Assembly (NCBI RefSeq): GCF_037039395.1
Contig: NZ_CP146242.1
Span: 2,615,001 to 2,679,000 of the forward strand
DNA from: Agrobacterium vitis
Lineage (GTDB): Bacteria; Pseudomonadota; Alphaproteobacteria; Rhizobiales; Rhizobiaceae
DNA: 64,000 nt
Reading direction: 5' to 3'
Shown: positions 36,268 to 45,136 of the stretch, in pieces
Layout of the letters: each line of letters opens with the position of its first letter
How positions within the stretch are numbered: the first letter of the stretch is position 1
Notes under the pieces: model-generated
Seen by the model: only the letters and a program-made list of their open reading frames with translations
Database searches by the model: none
What the model was told of the DNA's origin: nothing
Made by a program: the position numbers and the translations under genes

Positions 36268-36729
36268 ATGAGCAAGCGCCGCGATCCCGACACGATGGAC
36301 CTGTTCCGCGATTATCAGCCGCCTGAAGTGGTGGCCCGGTTTGCGCCTGAGGTTTCCAAGGGCGGTACGCTGGACGTGAAGATTTCTCGTGTTCTTTCTG
36401 AGGCTATGAGCCGTTGCGGAAAGAGCCGTGAGCGGGTCGCGGCGGAAATGTCGGATTATCTCTCCCAAAACGTCACAGAAAACATGCTGGATTGCTACGC
36501 GTCGCCCGCCCGCCGTGACCATAAGATCACCCTGGAGCGCTTCATCGCGCTGGTCGATGTCACCGATTGCCATGAACTGTTGAATTTCGTTTGCGAGTTT
36601 TCCGGCTTCGTCGCCGTGCCTGCCCGATATGCCGAGGTCATCCATCTTTGGCAGACGGAAGAACAACTGGCTGAGCTTGAACGCCGTCGTTCCGCCCTAC
36701 GTGGCAAAGTCGGAGGGTTGCTGAAATGA
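36268..36729 (+). CDS. Hypothetical early phage protein
   Basis: 153 residues, no recognised family. Helical, with an HTH-like central part (LSEAMSRCGKSRERVAAEMSDYL, near residues 43-65) and a C-terminal leucine-rich helix (EEQLAELERRRSALRGKVGGLL). It lies between the ParB-like gene and muA, overlapping muA by ATGA. Position suggests an accessory to transposition or replication, but no function is claimed. Confidence 0.75.
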   Translation: MSKRRDPDTMDLFRDYQPPEVVARFAPEVSKGGTLDVKISRVLSEAMSRCGKSRERVAAEMSDYLSQNVTENMLDCYASPARRDHKITLERFIALVDVTDCHELLNFVCEFSGFVAVPARYAEVIHLWQTEEQLAELERRRSALRGKVGGLLK

Positions 36730-38864
36730 CCTTTCTGACCGCCCAGGAAATCGCCGACGCCGGTGTCCGCCTGAAGCTGAAGGCCCTGCCAAACACCAAG
36801 CGCGGCGTGCAAGATCACGTTGATCGCCATGACTGGAAAACCCTCCCTGACAATTTGTGCCGCAAGCGCACCGGTCGTGAAGGCGGCGGCGGGTTTGAAT
36901 ATCATATCTCGCTTTTGCCCGAAGCATTGCAGGCCGCTTTGCATGGCGAACACACCCGCGAATTGGTGGCCGCAAGCCAGCAGGCCAAGAAGACGCAAGA
37001 GTTGGCAAAGCGGGAGAAGCTCTCGACCGCCGCTCTTTCGGCCCGCCAGCGCGAGGTGATGAATGCCCGCTCGGCGATCCTGTCTGCCATCGACATGCAC
37101 CGGATTTCTAACGGCATGTCCCAGCGCCAAGCCATCCAATCATTTCTTGCTGATCCGGCAGAGGTTGGGGTGTCAGACGCGATCCTCATGACCGCAAACG
37201 ACCGCACATCGGGCAAGGCCAGCGTGGGCCGTGCGACGATTTACGAATGGTTCAAGCTGCGGGATGCGTCTGGCCTTGGCGCTCTTGCCCCATTGCCCAC
37301 CAAGGAAAAGCAGGACGTGCCATCATGGTTCTGGCAGTTTTTGCAATTTTACGCAAAGCCCTCCAAGCCGTGCCTGACGGATGCGTTAGAGAAGTTCTGC
37401 GAAGGCTTGCCCGCGCATATCATGCCGCCGAATTATGATCAGGTGCGCCGCTTGATGGCGCGGCTTGGCAATGTCGAAAAGCACCGTGGCCGTGAAGGGT
37501 CTTTGACCCTGAAGAGCCGCATGGCTTACACATTGCGCTCCACTGCCGACCTGTTGCCGGGCTGCGTTTACACCGCCGACGGCAAAACCTTTGACTCCGA
37601 GATTGCCCATCCGATCCACGGCCAACCTTTCCGCCCGGAAATCACCAGCATCGTGGACGTTGCGACCCGGAAATGCGTCGGATTTTCGTTTGGCTTGGCA
37701 GAAAATACCATCGGCGTCGTTGATGCGTTCCGTTTTGCCTGCGAACAGCACGGCATTCCATCGATTTTCTACGTAGACCGTGGCCCCGGCTTTAAAAATG
37801 ACGTGCTGGACAACCAGTTGACGGGTATCACCGAGCGCCTTGGCGTTACCAAGCTTCATTCCCTGCCGCAAAACTCGCAAGCCAGAGGCATTATCGAACG
37901 CTTCAATGGTTCGGTCTGGAACCCACTGTCCAAAGAGTTCGACACCTATATCGGTGCCGACATGGACCGGCAGGCCCGACAGAAATCGTTCAAGACCACC
38001 CGCAAAGACATCAAACAATTCGGCGCGTCGAGCAAACTGCCATCATGGCAGGAGTTTTTAACGGCCTGCGTCAATGCCGTGGCGTCCTACAATGCTAAAC
38101 CGCATTCATCGCTGCCGGGCAAGATGTCCCCGAACCAGATGTGGGAATATCATGTCTCCACGGGCTTCGAGATTGTACCAGTTCTGGAGCATGAAAAGAA
38201 CGACCTGTTCCGGCCATATGTCAAGCGCCGCACCCGTCGCGCCATGATCGAATGGCTGACAAACTCCTATTTCCACCTCGCACTGGAAGAGTTCCACGGC
38301 GATGACGTGCTGGTCGGTTACGATATCCACGATGCCAGCAAGGTTTGGGTGCGGGAGATCGAGCGCCGCGATGGCGAAGAGCTGATGGGCCGCTTGATTT
38401 GCGTTGCCGTCTTTGCCGGAAACGAAGAGCGTTACATCCCGCTGACCATGGAGCGGGCGGCAATCGAGAAGCGGGCTGCATCCCGCGCCCGACGTCTTAC
38501 CGACCATCTTGCCGAGGTCGATGCCGAATTGTCGCCAGCCCGCTATCTGGAGGCCACGGCACAACAGCCAATTCAGATGATCGACGTGACACCAGAGCCT
38601 GTATCCGCAGGCCCGACGCTGGTTGTTAGCAATGGTCAGGAAATTTCTCAAAGCCTGCCGGTAGCGAGTGAGCAACCTCGCAAGCGGGGCTTTGCAACGG
38701 ATGAAGAGCTTGCCGCATGGGCGCTCGAACATCCCGATCAAGTCACCAGTACCCACGTTCGCGTCTTGAGATCGGCGCTTCAACGCCCCGGCTCAATTGA
38801 ACTTCTCCGACTGTCAGGCATCGACCTGGACGCGCTTCGAAACCTCATCCGCGCCGCTGCCTGA
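36726..38864 (+). CDS. muA: MuA-like transposase
   Basis: 712-residue DDE transposase that excises, integrates and replicates the phage by transposition. N-terminal Mu-type winged DNA-binding domain (LTAQEIADAGVRLK ... GGGFEYHISLLP), end-binding domains about 100-250, and an RNase H-fold catalytic core with Asp in VYTADGKTFD near residue 283, Asp in FYVDRGPGFKND near 352 and Glu in ARGIIERFNGSVW near 393. The C-terminal beta domain and MuB-contact tail follow. Length is close to Mu's 663 residues. Confidence 0.96.
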   Translation: MTFLTAQEIADAGVRLKLKALPNTKRGVQDHVDRHDWKTLPDNLCRKRTGREGGGGFEYHISLLPEALQAALHGEHTRELVAASQQAKKTQELAKREKLSTAALSARQREVMNARSAILSAIDMHRISNGMSQRQAIQSFLADPAEVGVSDAILMTANDRTSGKASVGRATIYEWFKLRDASGLGALAPLPTKEKQDVPSWFWQFLQFYAKPSKPCLTDALEKFCEGLPAHIMPPNYDQVRRLMARLGNVEKHRGREGSLTLKSRMAYTLRSTADLLPGCVYTADGKTFDSEIAHPIHGQPFRPEITSIVDVATRKCVGFSFGLAENTIGVVDAFRFACEQHGIPSIFYVDRGPGFKNDVLDNQLTGITERLGVTKLHSLPQNSQARGIIERFNGSVWNPLSKEFDTYIGADMDRQARQKSFKTTRKDIKQFGASSKLPSWQEFLTACVNAVASYNAKPHSSLPGKMSPNQMWEYHVSTGFEIVPVLEHEKNDLFRPYVKRRTRRAMIEWLTNSYFHLALEEFHGDDVLVGYDIHDASKVWVREIERRDGEELMGRLICVAVFAGNEERYIPLTMERAAIEKRAASRARRLTDHLAEVDAELSPARYLEATAQQPIQMIDVTPEPVSAGPTLVVSNGQEISQSLPVASEQPRKRGFATDEELAAWALEHPDQVTSTHVRVLRSALQRPGSIELLRLSGIDLDALRNLIRAAA

Positions 38865-38891
38865 CAGTCGTCAACACCAAGGAAAATACGC

Positions 38892-39659
38892 ATGAAGAAT
38901 GTTTTTGTCGAGACCAGCAACGTGAAACGGTTTCAATCTGCCCTTGCCGCCCTTGAGCAGCGCGGTGCGCAGGAGGCCTGCCTTGCTGTTGTCGATGGCC
39001 TGCCCGGCTTGGGCAAAACAACCACGCTCAAGCATTGGGTCGCGCACAATGGCGCGATTTATCTGCGGGCCAAGAAAGAGTGGACCGCAGCATGGTTCAT
39101 GAACGAATTGCTCGAAGAGCTTCGCGCCAATCCACCGCACTCATTCCAGAAGAAGTTCCAGAAGGTCATTGAAGAGCTGGCAATGCGCAATAATGCCGCT
39201 GCCATGGCCCGACGCAACTTTGCGCTCGTCATCGACGAGGCCGACCATATCAGCAAGAAGGAAACCATCCTCGAAACAGTCCGCGACATTTCCGACATTA
39301 TCGAGCTGCCGATCATTCTTGTCGGCATGGGCAAGGTCAACGATCACCTGACCCGCTTTCCGCAGGTGTCCTCGCGTGTCAGCCAGAAAGTCCGGTTCGA
39401 AAAGGCAAACCTTTCCGATGTTAAAACGCTGATCGACCAGCGTTGTGAGGTCAAGGTTGCCGACGATCTGGCCGGTTTCGTGTTCAAGGTCTCCCAAGGC
39501 TATAACCGGGAAGTGCTGGAAGCCATTGCTAATATCGAACGGTTCGGCTTGCGCATGGAGCCCGGCGATCAGGGCGTTAGCATGGCCGACATGGCGGGCA
39601 TGGCGATCATAAAGGACCGCCACAACGGCCAGTCCATCATGGTGCCGGAGGTGCTGTGA
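38892..39659 (+). CDS. muB: MuB-like target-selection ATPase
   Basis: 255-residue AAA+ ATPase that in Mu binds target DNA and stimulates MuA. Walker A VDGLPGLGKTTTLKHW near residue 35, Walker B FALVIDEADHI near 112, sensor motif IILVGMG near 141. It lacks the N-terminal HTH of Mu B, so it is slightly short (Mu B is 312). 27 bp downstream of muA. Confidence 0.93.
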   Translation: MKNVFVETSNVKRFQSALAALEQRGAQEACLAVVDGLPGLGKTTTLKHWVAHNGAIYLRAKKEWTAAWFMNELLEELRANPPHSFQKKFQKVIEELAMRNNAAAMARRNFALVIDEADHISKKETILETVRDISDIIELPIILVGMGKVNDHLTRFPQVSSRVSQKVRFEKANLSDVKTLIDQRCEVKVADDLAGFVFKVSQGYNREVLEAIANIERFGLRMEPGDQGVSMADMAGMAIIKDRHNGQSIMVPEVL

Positions 39660-40255
39660 TGACCGTGCGGCTTGAAAACGGCACATTGCCGACAACCCTC
39701 CTGCATTGCCTTGCTGACGGTTCATGCAAAACCATTGACGAACTGGACGCCACTCTGTCGCTGGACCGAGGGCAGATTTCGGACGGAGCTTTCAGGCTCA
39801 TCATGCGCGGCTATGTCGAGCGGATCGAAAAGGGCTGCTATCAATTGACGCCTGCGGGCGTGGATGCCGCCGCCCGTGGCGAGATCCTGAAAGGTGGCCC
39901 AATCCGTCCTGACACGGCGAGGGTTCGTAAACCCGTATTCGACACATTCCGCCAACGGGTTTGGACCGCCATGCGCATGGGTGGCAACTTCACCATCGGT
40001 GACATTGTGATGGTTGCGGCCACGGCAGAAGACAAAGACGCAGACAACAATGCCCGGTGGTATGTGCGCCGCCTGAAAAGTGCCGGTTACATAGTCGAAT
40101 TACCCATTCGCCAGCGCGGCACCAAGCTAACGTCCAGCGGCCATAAGCGTTTTCGGCTTCTGAAGGATACCGGAGCAAAAGCACCCGTCTACCGCCCGAA
40201 GACCAAGACCCTCCATGATTACAACATCAGCGAGGACGTGCCATGCGGCAAATGA
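39659..40255 (+). CDS. Hypothetical phage protein with winged-helix-like repeats
   Basis: 198 residues from ATG 39659, sharing one base with the muB stop. Two MarR-like winged-helix segments can be made out: TIDELDATLSLDRGQISDGAFRLIMRGYVERIEKGCYQLTPAG (about 23-65; cited in part) and FTIGDIVMVAA ... WYVRRLKSAGYIVEL (about 115-150). Similar genes occur next to muB in other transposable phages. Function unknown. Confidence 0.75.
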   Translation: MTVRLENGTLPTTLLHCLADGSCKTIDELDATLSLDRGQISDGAFRLIMRGYVERIEKGCYQLTPAGVDAAARGEILKGGPIRPDTARVRKPVFDTFRQRVWTAMRMGGNFTIGDIVMVAATAEDKDADNNARWYVRRLKSAGYIVELPIRQRGTKLTSSGHKRFRLLKDTGAKAPVYRPKTKTLHDYNISEDVPCGK

Positions 40256-40611
40256 AGCTGATGGGCTTGGCCGATCCCGCCTGGATGGATGTTCTGAGGG
40301 CCGAGGCCGAAAAGCCGGGCCGCACCAAGGCAGCCATTGCCAAAGAGCTTGGCGTATCGCGCACCGCAATCTCTCTGCTGTGTGCGGGCAAATACAGCGC
40401 CCGAACCGACAAGGTGCAAGCCAAGATCGCTGGCCCTGTCATGGCGCTTTACGCCCATCGTGTCTGGTGTCCGCACCTGCATAAGGCGATTTCGGCAGAT
40501 GCCTGCGCCGAACATCACGCCGCTCCCATGTCCACCAACGATCCTGGCAAGCTCAAGCATTGGGCCGCTTGCCGTAATTGCAAACAAAACCCTGAAAATC
40601 AAACCTCATGA
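40243..40611 (+). CDS. HTH protein with Cys/His-rich tail
   Basis: 122 residues. N-terminal Cro/LacI-like HTH (TKAAIAKELGVSRTAISLLCAGKYS, near 27-52; cited in part) followed by a tail with CPHLH, CAEHH and CRNCK motifs that may bind zinc. Overlaps the previous gene by 13 bp. Probable DNA-binding early phage protein. Confidence 0.75.
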   Translation: MRQMKLMGLADPAWMDVLRAEAEKPGRTKAAIAKELGVSRTAISLLCAGKYSARTDKVQAKIAGPVMALYAHRVWCPHLHKAISADACAEHHAAPMSTNDPGKLKHWAACRNCKQNPENQTS

Positions 40612-40619
40612 GGAACTTT

Positions 40620-41270
40620 ATGGATATCAACATTCCCGACAGCATCCCGACCGAGATCATCAATGGCCAGCCTTACGTCAATAAAGGCAAGGGTGAGCTG
40701 ATTGCACTGTCTGCTATCAAGCCAGAACATATTGAAGAGGACGAGCTGGTCCGCCGCTTGACGGCCAAGGCCGCTCGTTTCAACCAGATTTTGGCCTTGT
40801 TCCGCAGTGAAGTGTTTGAAGAGGTTTTTGCTTACCGCGAATTGCTGGCGGATAAATACGGTGTCAAACGCCGTGGAGCGAAAGGCAACATCACGCTTTC
40901 CACCGTTGATACCAGCCTACGTTTGACCATTCAGGTGTCGGACACGCTCACCTTCGGCCCTGAACTGGAAGTGGCCAAGGAGATAATTGACGGCTGCATT
41001 CGCCGCTGGTCAGCCGGTTCTAACGACAATATCCGCGCCCTGATTGATCAGGCGTTCCAAGTGGACAAGCAAGGCAAGCTCAACACCGACCGTATCCTTG
41101 GGTTAAAGCGCCTCAAAATCGTGGACGAAACCGGCGAATGGGAGAAGGCCATGGGCATTATCTCAGACTCCGTGCGGGTTATGGCGTCGAAAGAACACGC
41201 CCGCTTTTATCGTGTCGAAAAAGAGAGCGGTAACGCGGTGCGTATCGCCCTTGATCTTGCCAATGCGTGA
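40620..41270 (+). CDS. DUF3164-family phage protein
   Basis: 216 residues from ATG 40620, preceded by TGAGGAAC; an in-frame ATG at 40608 would overlap the previous stop by ATGA and is the alternative. It matches the DUF3164 family of Mu-like phages (IDGCIRRWSAGSNDNIRALIDQAFQVDKQGKLNTDRILGL; cited in part IRALIDQAFQVDKQGKLNT). The role is unknown; it is a conserved early gene. Confidence 0.88.
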   Translation: MDINIPDSIPTEIINGQPYVNKGKGELIALSAIKPEHIEEDELVRRLTAKAARFNQILALFRSEVFEEVFAYRELLADKYGVKRRGAKGNITLSTVDTSLRLTIQVSDTLTFGPELEVAKEIIDGCIRRWSAGSNDNIRALIDQAFQVDKQGKLNTDRILGLKRLKIVDETGEWEKAMGIISDSVRVMASKEHARFYRVEKESGNAVRIALDLANA

Positions 41271-41279
41271 GGATGCGCT

Positions 41280-41546
41280 GTGGCCGATCAGATGACATCC
41301 GGCACCTACAGCCAAGGCTATGCGCTTTGCACGGCGGCTGGCGTGCTGCTCGGCCATAGTTTCCGGGCAACCGAGGCGGAAGCCATCGCCTCAGTGTTCG
41401 AAAACCCCGTCCACCGTGATGAGTTTTGGCAGGCAGCCCAGGCCGAGGGCATGACCGTGCAATTCGTCTACGCCCATATTTTCACCCCCAAATTCTTTGT
41501 CACCATCCCCGAAGAGCCATCAGAAGAAAAGGCAGATGCAGCATGA
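41280..41546 (+). CDS. Small hypothetical early phage protein
   Basis: 88 residues with a GTG start at 41280, 9 bp after the previous stop, preceded by TGAGGATG. No recognised domain; mixed alpha/beta with a C-terminal acidic tail (EEPSEEKADAA). ATGA overlap with the next gene makes it part of the early string. Confidence 0.65.
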   Translation: MADQMTSGTYSQGYALCTAAGVLLGHSFRATEAEAIASVFENPVHRDEFWQAAQAEGMTVQFVYAHIFTPKFFVTIPEEPSEEKADAA

Positions 41547-41794
41547 ACAGCATGATTACGTCGTCACTCTACGCCACTCTTAGCGCCACCCGGCTTTGCC
41601 CCGTTTGCACACAGAAAGCTATGCCTGCCAGCGATCAGCAGAAAGACATGCAGCTGGTTCGCTACCAGTGCGGGGCAGTCTTTGGCGTTAGCGACCGTCT
41701 GGGGTCCATCGTCGCTCAAGACCCATGCCCGTCAGCCTCGGAGATCGCGGCAGTGCGCTTGACGGCCAAAACTGATCTGGCGGTTGCGGCATGA
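41543..41794 (+). CDS. Small Cys-containing early phage protein
   Basis: 83 residues from ATG 41543 (ATGA overlap upstream and downstream). Contains CPVC near residue 21 and single cysteines near 47 and 62, a possible weak zinc site. No family recognised. Confidence 0.6.
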   Translation: MNSMITSSLYATLSATRLCPVCTQKAMPASDQQKDMQLVRYQCGAVFGVSDRLGSIVAQDPCPSASEIAAVRLTAKTDLAVAA

Positions 41795-42009
41795 GCTATG
41801 ACTATATCCGCAATTACTATGGCGTTGACGTACCCATCGGACGGCATGTCCAGCACACGGTCACGGGTCGGTTCGGAGTTGTGCGACCCGAAAGCGGTAG
41901 TAACAGCCACTATGTTCAGGTCCAGTTCGAGGGCGACCGGCACGTTTCAAACTGCCACCCGAATGAGCTGGATTATGATGTGGCCGACATGCTGACTGGT
42001 GCGGCATGA
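41791..42009 (+). CDS. Small hypothetical phage protein
   Basis: 72 residues, beta-rich (GRHVQHTVTGRFGVVRPESG ... HYVQVQFEGDRHVSNCHPNEL; short parts only), resembling a small SH3-like barrel. ATGA overlaps at both ends. Function unknown. Confidence 0.65.
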   Translation: MSYDYIRNYYGVDVPIGRHVQHTVTGRFGVVRPESGSNSHYVQVQFEGDRHVSNCHPNELDYDVADMLTGAA

Positions 42010-42428
42010 ACAGCAACGCCATCATCAACATTGCGAAAACCCAACTCGGTCTCGACGAGGTGACCTACCGTGCTTTGCTTATACGGGTGACAGGCACCGA
42101 GTCATTGCGGGAAATGACTGACCGCCAGAAGCTGGCAGTTGTCGATGAACTCAAAAAGAAGGGCTTTAAAGTAACGCCATCGGCCAGACAAAAGCTGTCG
42201 GTTTCCGACAAGCGCTACATCCGCCTCATCCACGCGCTGTGGAACTCTTGCCACCGCTTAGGCGTGGTTTCTAACGGCTCCCGTGCAGCGCTTCGTGAAT
42301 TTTGCCGGGGTATCCTTTACCCCGGCAATAACAAGGTGGCCGTCGATCCCGACACGCTGGACTACGAAAAAGCGACCAAAGTGATCGACGCGCTGAAGGC
42401 GATGGAAAAGCGGGGTGCCGAATGCTAA
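42006..42428 (+). CDS. gemA: GemA / gp16-family regulatory protein
   Basis: 140-residue member of the Mu gp16 (GemA) family: IAKTQLGLDEVTYRALLIRVTG near residues 8-30, MTDRQKLAVVDELKKKGF near 37-55, and SDKRYIRLIHALWNSCHRLG near 68-88. In Mu it modulates host gene expression and DNA topology. Last gene of the early block before the reverse-strand cargo gene and mor. Confidence 0.9.
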   Translation: MNSNAIINIAKTQLGLDEVTYRALLIRVTGTESLREMTDRQKLAVVDELKKKGFKVTPSARQKLSVSDKRYIRLIHALWNSCHRLGVVSNGSRAALREFCRGILYPGNNKVAVDPDTLDYEKATKVIDALKAMEKRGAEC

Positions 42429-42479
42429 CGGCAGGCTGCTATTCCCATTGCGGAACCGCCTGTTTCGTAAGAAACGGGG

Positions 42480-42758
42480 TCATAAATCCAAACGCTTTTG
42501 AGTGTGCCTTCCGGAGACTCCCGAATGCTTCAGAAGTATGCAGACATATTGGGCAAATCCGTCGCGAGGAGACCCGTCCGACTGCATCGAAAGCCATATC
42601 ACGTTGTCCTCAGCGGAACGCCACTTCGCATCAATCACTTTTTTTTCCTGTTTGATCGCTTTCAGTGCACGAGACTGCCATTGTTGCAATTCGTTGGCTG
42701 CAATAGCGGGTTGCACAATGAAGGTAACCATGAACGGGAGTGCAAACACAAATTTCAT
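42480..42758 (-). CDS. Small secreted protein (reverse-strand cargo gene)
   Basis: 92 residues with a clear Sec signal (MKFVFALPFMVTFIVQPAIA, cut before ANELQQW). The mature ~70 residues contain an amphipathic helix (QQWQSRALKAIKQEKKVIDAKW) and one or two Cys. It is antisense to all nearby phage genes and sits between gemA and mor, so it is a likely moron (lysogen-expressed cargo). Similar small signal-peptide proteins exist in rhizobial genomes; function unknown. Confidence 0.7.
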   Translation of the reverse strand: MKFVFALPFMVTFIVQPAIAANELQQWQSRALKAIKQEKKVIDAKWRSAEDNVIWLSMQSDGSPRDGFAQYVCILLKHSGVSGRHTQKRLDL

Positions 42759-42835
42759 AAACAGACCTCTTACTTTGACGACAATCGTCTAACAGTTGAA
42801 CCTCACCCGCGACAATCGCCATTTGCGAGTATCGA

Positions 42836-43213
42836 ATGAAGAGCTTGGTTGAGGTTAAAAAAGTCCCGCGATCTTTGCGTGATGTGGCTGAAACTTTGGG
42901 CGACCATGCTGCTTTGCGGCTTATGGCTACATTTCCAGGTCAGGAGGTTTACTTCCCGTCCAAACCAAATGACGATCACCCGATTATCGCGGCGCTTGGC
43001 AAAGAGGCAGGATATGCGCTATGTGATTTCTTGGCGGGCGCGATTGTTTACGTGCCGAATGGCAAGACCGGCGTCCGATCCGAAGTCCTGAGACTTCAGG
43101 CTGAGGGTCGGGACCGACGCGAGATTGCCAGTGTCTTGAATGTCAGCCAGCGCCACGTGCGTCGCGTCGCCAATAAACAGAAAAACGAAGATCAGTTCGA
43201 CCTGTTTTCCTGA
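42836..43213 (+). CDS. mor: Mor-family middle/late transcription activator
   Basis: 125-residue protein of the Mor/C family. Dimerisation part RDVAETLGDHAALRLMATFPGQEVYFPSK near residues 15-43 (cited: HAALRLMATFPGQEVYFP) and a C-terminal HTH (DRREIASVLNVSQRHVRRVANK). In Mu, Mor activates middle transcription leading to C and late genes; no separate C protein was found, so this one may drive the late operon that begins right after it. Confidence 0.9.
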   Translation: MKSLVEVKKVPRSLRDVAETLGDHAALRLMATFPGQEVYFPSKPNDDHPIIAALGKEAGYALCDFLAGAIVYVPNGKTGVRSEVLRLQAEGRDRREIASVLNVSQRHVRRVANKQKNEDQFDLFS

Positions 43214-43231
43214 CCGGACGCATGTCCGGTC
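43212..43231 (+). repeat. Hairpin GACCGGAC-N4-GTCCGGTC, copy 1
   Basis: Perfect 8-bp arms with loop GCAT, starting in the mor stop codon and ahead of the lysin gene. Same arms occur at 53546-53565 and 60271-60290. Could be an RNA processing or attenuation hairpin, or a protein-binding palindrome. Confidence 0.75.
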
Positions 43232-43290
43232 ATATCTGACGCGCAATCGCGTCAAAGTCCTCGCATCTGCAAATGCAACCGCGAGGCCGA

Positions 43291-44130
43291 ATGTCCCCCA
43301 CACTTGTTTCCCGCATTGATGCGTCCGTCCTGAAGGCAATCGCGCCCACGCCACCGTCGAAAAAGGCGGCTGCGCAGCGGGCGATTATCGCCGCCTTTGG
43401 TGAAATGCTGCCGGAATTGCTCACGCTGATTGAATGCACCACGCCTCTACGGATTGCGCATTTTTTGGCACAGGTCGCCCACGAGAGCGACGGATTTTGC
43501 ACCCTGGAAGAATATGCTTCCGGGGCTGCCTATGAGGGCCGTGCTGATCTGGGCAATGTCCGCCCCGGAGATGGCGTCCGTTACAAAGGCCGTGGACCGA
43601 TCCAGCTTACGGGCCGCGCTAATAGCCGCGCCTTTACGATATGGATGCGTAAGACTGACCCCACATGCCCCGATTTCGAAGCCAAGCCGGAACTGGTGGC
43701 GACATGGCCTTGGGCCGGTTGGGCGGCGGCATTCTTCTGGTCGCGCAACACCATCAATACCCGCGCCGCCGATCTGGATGACCTGATCAAAGTGACCAAA
43801 ATCGTCAACGGCGGTCGTAATGGTCTTGAGGATCGCCGCCGTTACCTGGCCAAGGCAAAGACCGCGATTGCCACCCTTGCTGCCGACCAGCTTTCCGGCC
43901 AGCAGAAGTTCGCCGTATTGCGGCGCGGAATGGTAGGCGAGGCCGTCGAAAAGCTACAGCGGGCTTTGGCGGCTGCCGGTTATTATCACCTTACCGTTGA
44001 CGGTGATTTCGGGCCGGGCACCGAAGGAGCGTTGCGCATCTACCAGAGCGACACGGGCCTGACGGCTGATGGCATTGCCGGGATGAAAACCTTTGCGTCG
44101 CTTCAGGGGCTTTTGCCAACGGACACTTAA
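43291..44130 (+). CDS. Endolysin: GH19 chitinase-like domain plus peptidoglycan-binding domain
   Basis: 279 residues. GH19-type lysozyme fold (about 20-185) with the general-acid Glu in AHFLAQVAHESDGF near 64 and the motif YKGRGPIQLTGRANS near 98-112; C-terminal PG_binding_1 domain (VLRRGMVGEAVEKLQRALAAAGYY, then VDGDFGPGTEGALRIYQ). Predicted to degrade host peptidoglycan at lysis. No signal peptide, so release depends on the holin-like proteins downstream. ATG 43291 is preferred over 43273. Confidence 0.9.
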   Translation: MSPTLVSRIDASVLKAIAPTPPSKKAAAQRAIIAAFGEMLPELLTLIECTTPLRIAHFLAQVAHESDGFCTLEEYASGAAYEGRADLGNVRPGDGVRYKGRGPIQLTGRANSRAFTIWMRKTDPTCPDFEAKPELVATWPWAGWAAAFFWSRNTINTRAADLDDLIKVTKIVNGGRNGLEDRRRYLAKAKTAIATLAADQLSGQQKFAVLRRGMVGEAVEKLQRALAAAGYYHLTVDGDFGPGTEGALRIYQSDTGLTADGIAGMKTFASLQGLLPTDT

Positions 44131-44175
44131 GCGCCGTTGCCCTCGCAAGGCGGCCCTCTCCCTCCCCAAACATCT

Positions 44176-44724
44176 ATGGACCCAACCATGACCCTTTTGA
44201 AACAACTGCATAACCGCGTCACCGGCCTGATTGTTACCACCGCCGCACTCTTGTTTTGCCTTGCTGTTATCGCCTTTGCCGCCGCCCCGGCGTTAGCGTC
44301 AACCGCTGACACGAGTTACATCACAGACTTACTATCTGCCATCCTGCCACCTGTATTCTCACTTGCAATTACGTTGATCGCAACCGCTGGCGCTTGGTTG
44401 GTCAGTCGGCTTGTGGGGCTTATCGGTATATCCGACACGGCCAAGCGCCTGGAAGTCGAGGCCAAGTTGCGCGATTGCCTGCATTTTGCCGCCGAGAATG
44501 GCTTGCGCTTTGCACTGACCAAGGCGGGTCTGCCTGCCGTTGCAGGTCCGGCGGCGGCTGTCGTGGCCGATGCCATGTTTTATGTGCGTGAAAAAAACCC
44601 GCAAACGCTGGAAAAGCTTGGCGTCAACGACAAGGCCCTTGAAGACATCATCCTGTCTAAATGGCCCACCGCCAGCCTCTCCTTGCCGATTGCTGCGCAT
44701 TGGTCATCCATCCCCAAAACCTGA
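44176..44724 (+). CDS. Holin-like phage membrane protein
   Basis: 182 residues from ATG 44176. Two membrane helices: LIVTTAALLFCLAVIAFAAAPALA (about 15-38) and LPPVFSLAITLIATAGAWLVSRLV (about 54-78; cited in part). A cytoplasmic helical domain follows (ISDTAKRLEVEAKLRDCLHFAAENGLRFAL; cited in part), reminiscent of LLH-type phage holins. Located right after the lysin gene. Start could also be ATG 44188. Confidence 0.7.
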   Translation: MDPTMTLLKQLHNRVTGLIVTTAALLFCLAVIAFAAAPALASTADTSYITDLLSAILPPVFSLAITLIATAGAWLVSRLVGLIGISDTAKRLEVEAKLRDCLHFAAENGLRFALTKAGLPAVAGPAAAVVADAMFYVREKNPQTLEKLGVNDKALEDIILSKWPTASLSLPIAAHWSSIPKT

Positions 44725-44791
44725 TCAGCCCCGCCCAGACCGGCCCGCCGCGCTGATTTGCACGGCGGTAACATCCAACAAAAGGAAACCC

Positions 44792-45136
44792 ATGACCGGC
44801 CCCGAAACCATTTTTGGCCTCAAGGTCGCCACGCTTGCCTCGTCGGGCGTGGCGGCAGTGCTGTCCGTTGCGCTGGACTGGCGCTCCCATGACCTGTTTA
44901 CGGCCATCGGCTCGATTATTGCGGGCGTATTTGTGGCCACCATTGCCACCGAGCTGACGCTTGATCTGGCGGGTGTCGCGGACAACCCCGGCTCATGGGG
45001 CTTTGCGGTCGCCGCCGCCTACGGCATTACCGGGCGCAATCTGATCCTGTGGCTCAAGCAGGCGTCCAGCAATCCACCGCAATTGATCAAAGACTTGCTC
45101 GGTCTTGGAAAGGGTGGTGGCAAAAATGGCCAATGA
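44792..45136 (+). CDS. Second holin-like membrane protein
   Basis: 114 residues from ATG 44792 (AAAGGAAA upstream). Two or three short helices (VATLASSGVAAVLSVAL, FTAIGSIIAGVFVATIATEL, WGFAVAAAYGITGRNLIL) and a Lys/Gly-rich tail. It resembles the small holin of Mu-like phages encoded beside the lysin. The tail overlaps the small terminase start by 11 bp. Confidence 0.65.
   Translation: MTGPETIFGLKVATLASSGVAAVLSVALDWRSHDLFTAIGSIIAGVFVATIATELTLDLAGVADNPGSWGFAVAAAYGITGRNLILWLKQASSNPPQLIKDLLGLGKGGGKNGQ

Noticed and set aside
42422-42655. 77-codon plus-strand frame after gemA
   Set aside because: Antisense to the better-supported signal-peptide gene at 42480-42758 and no family features.
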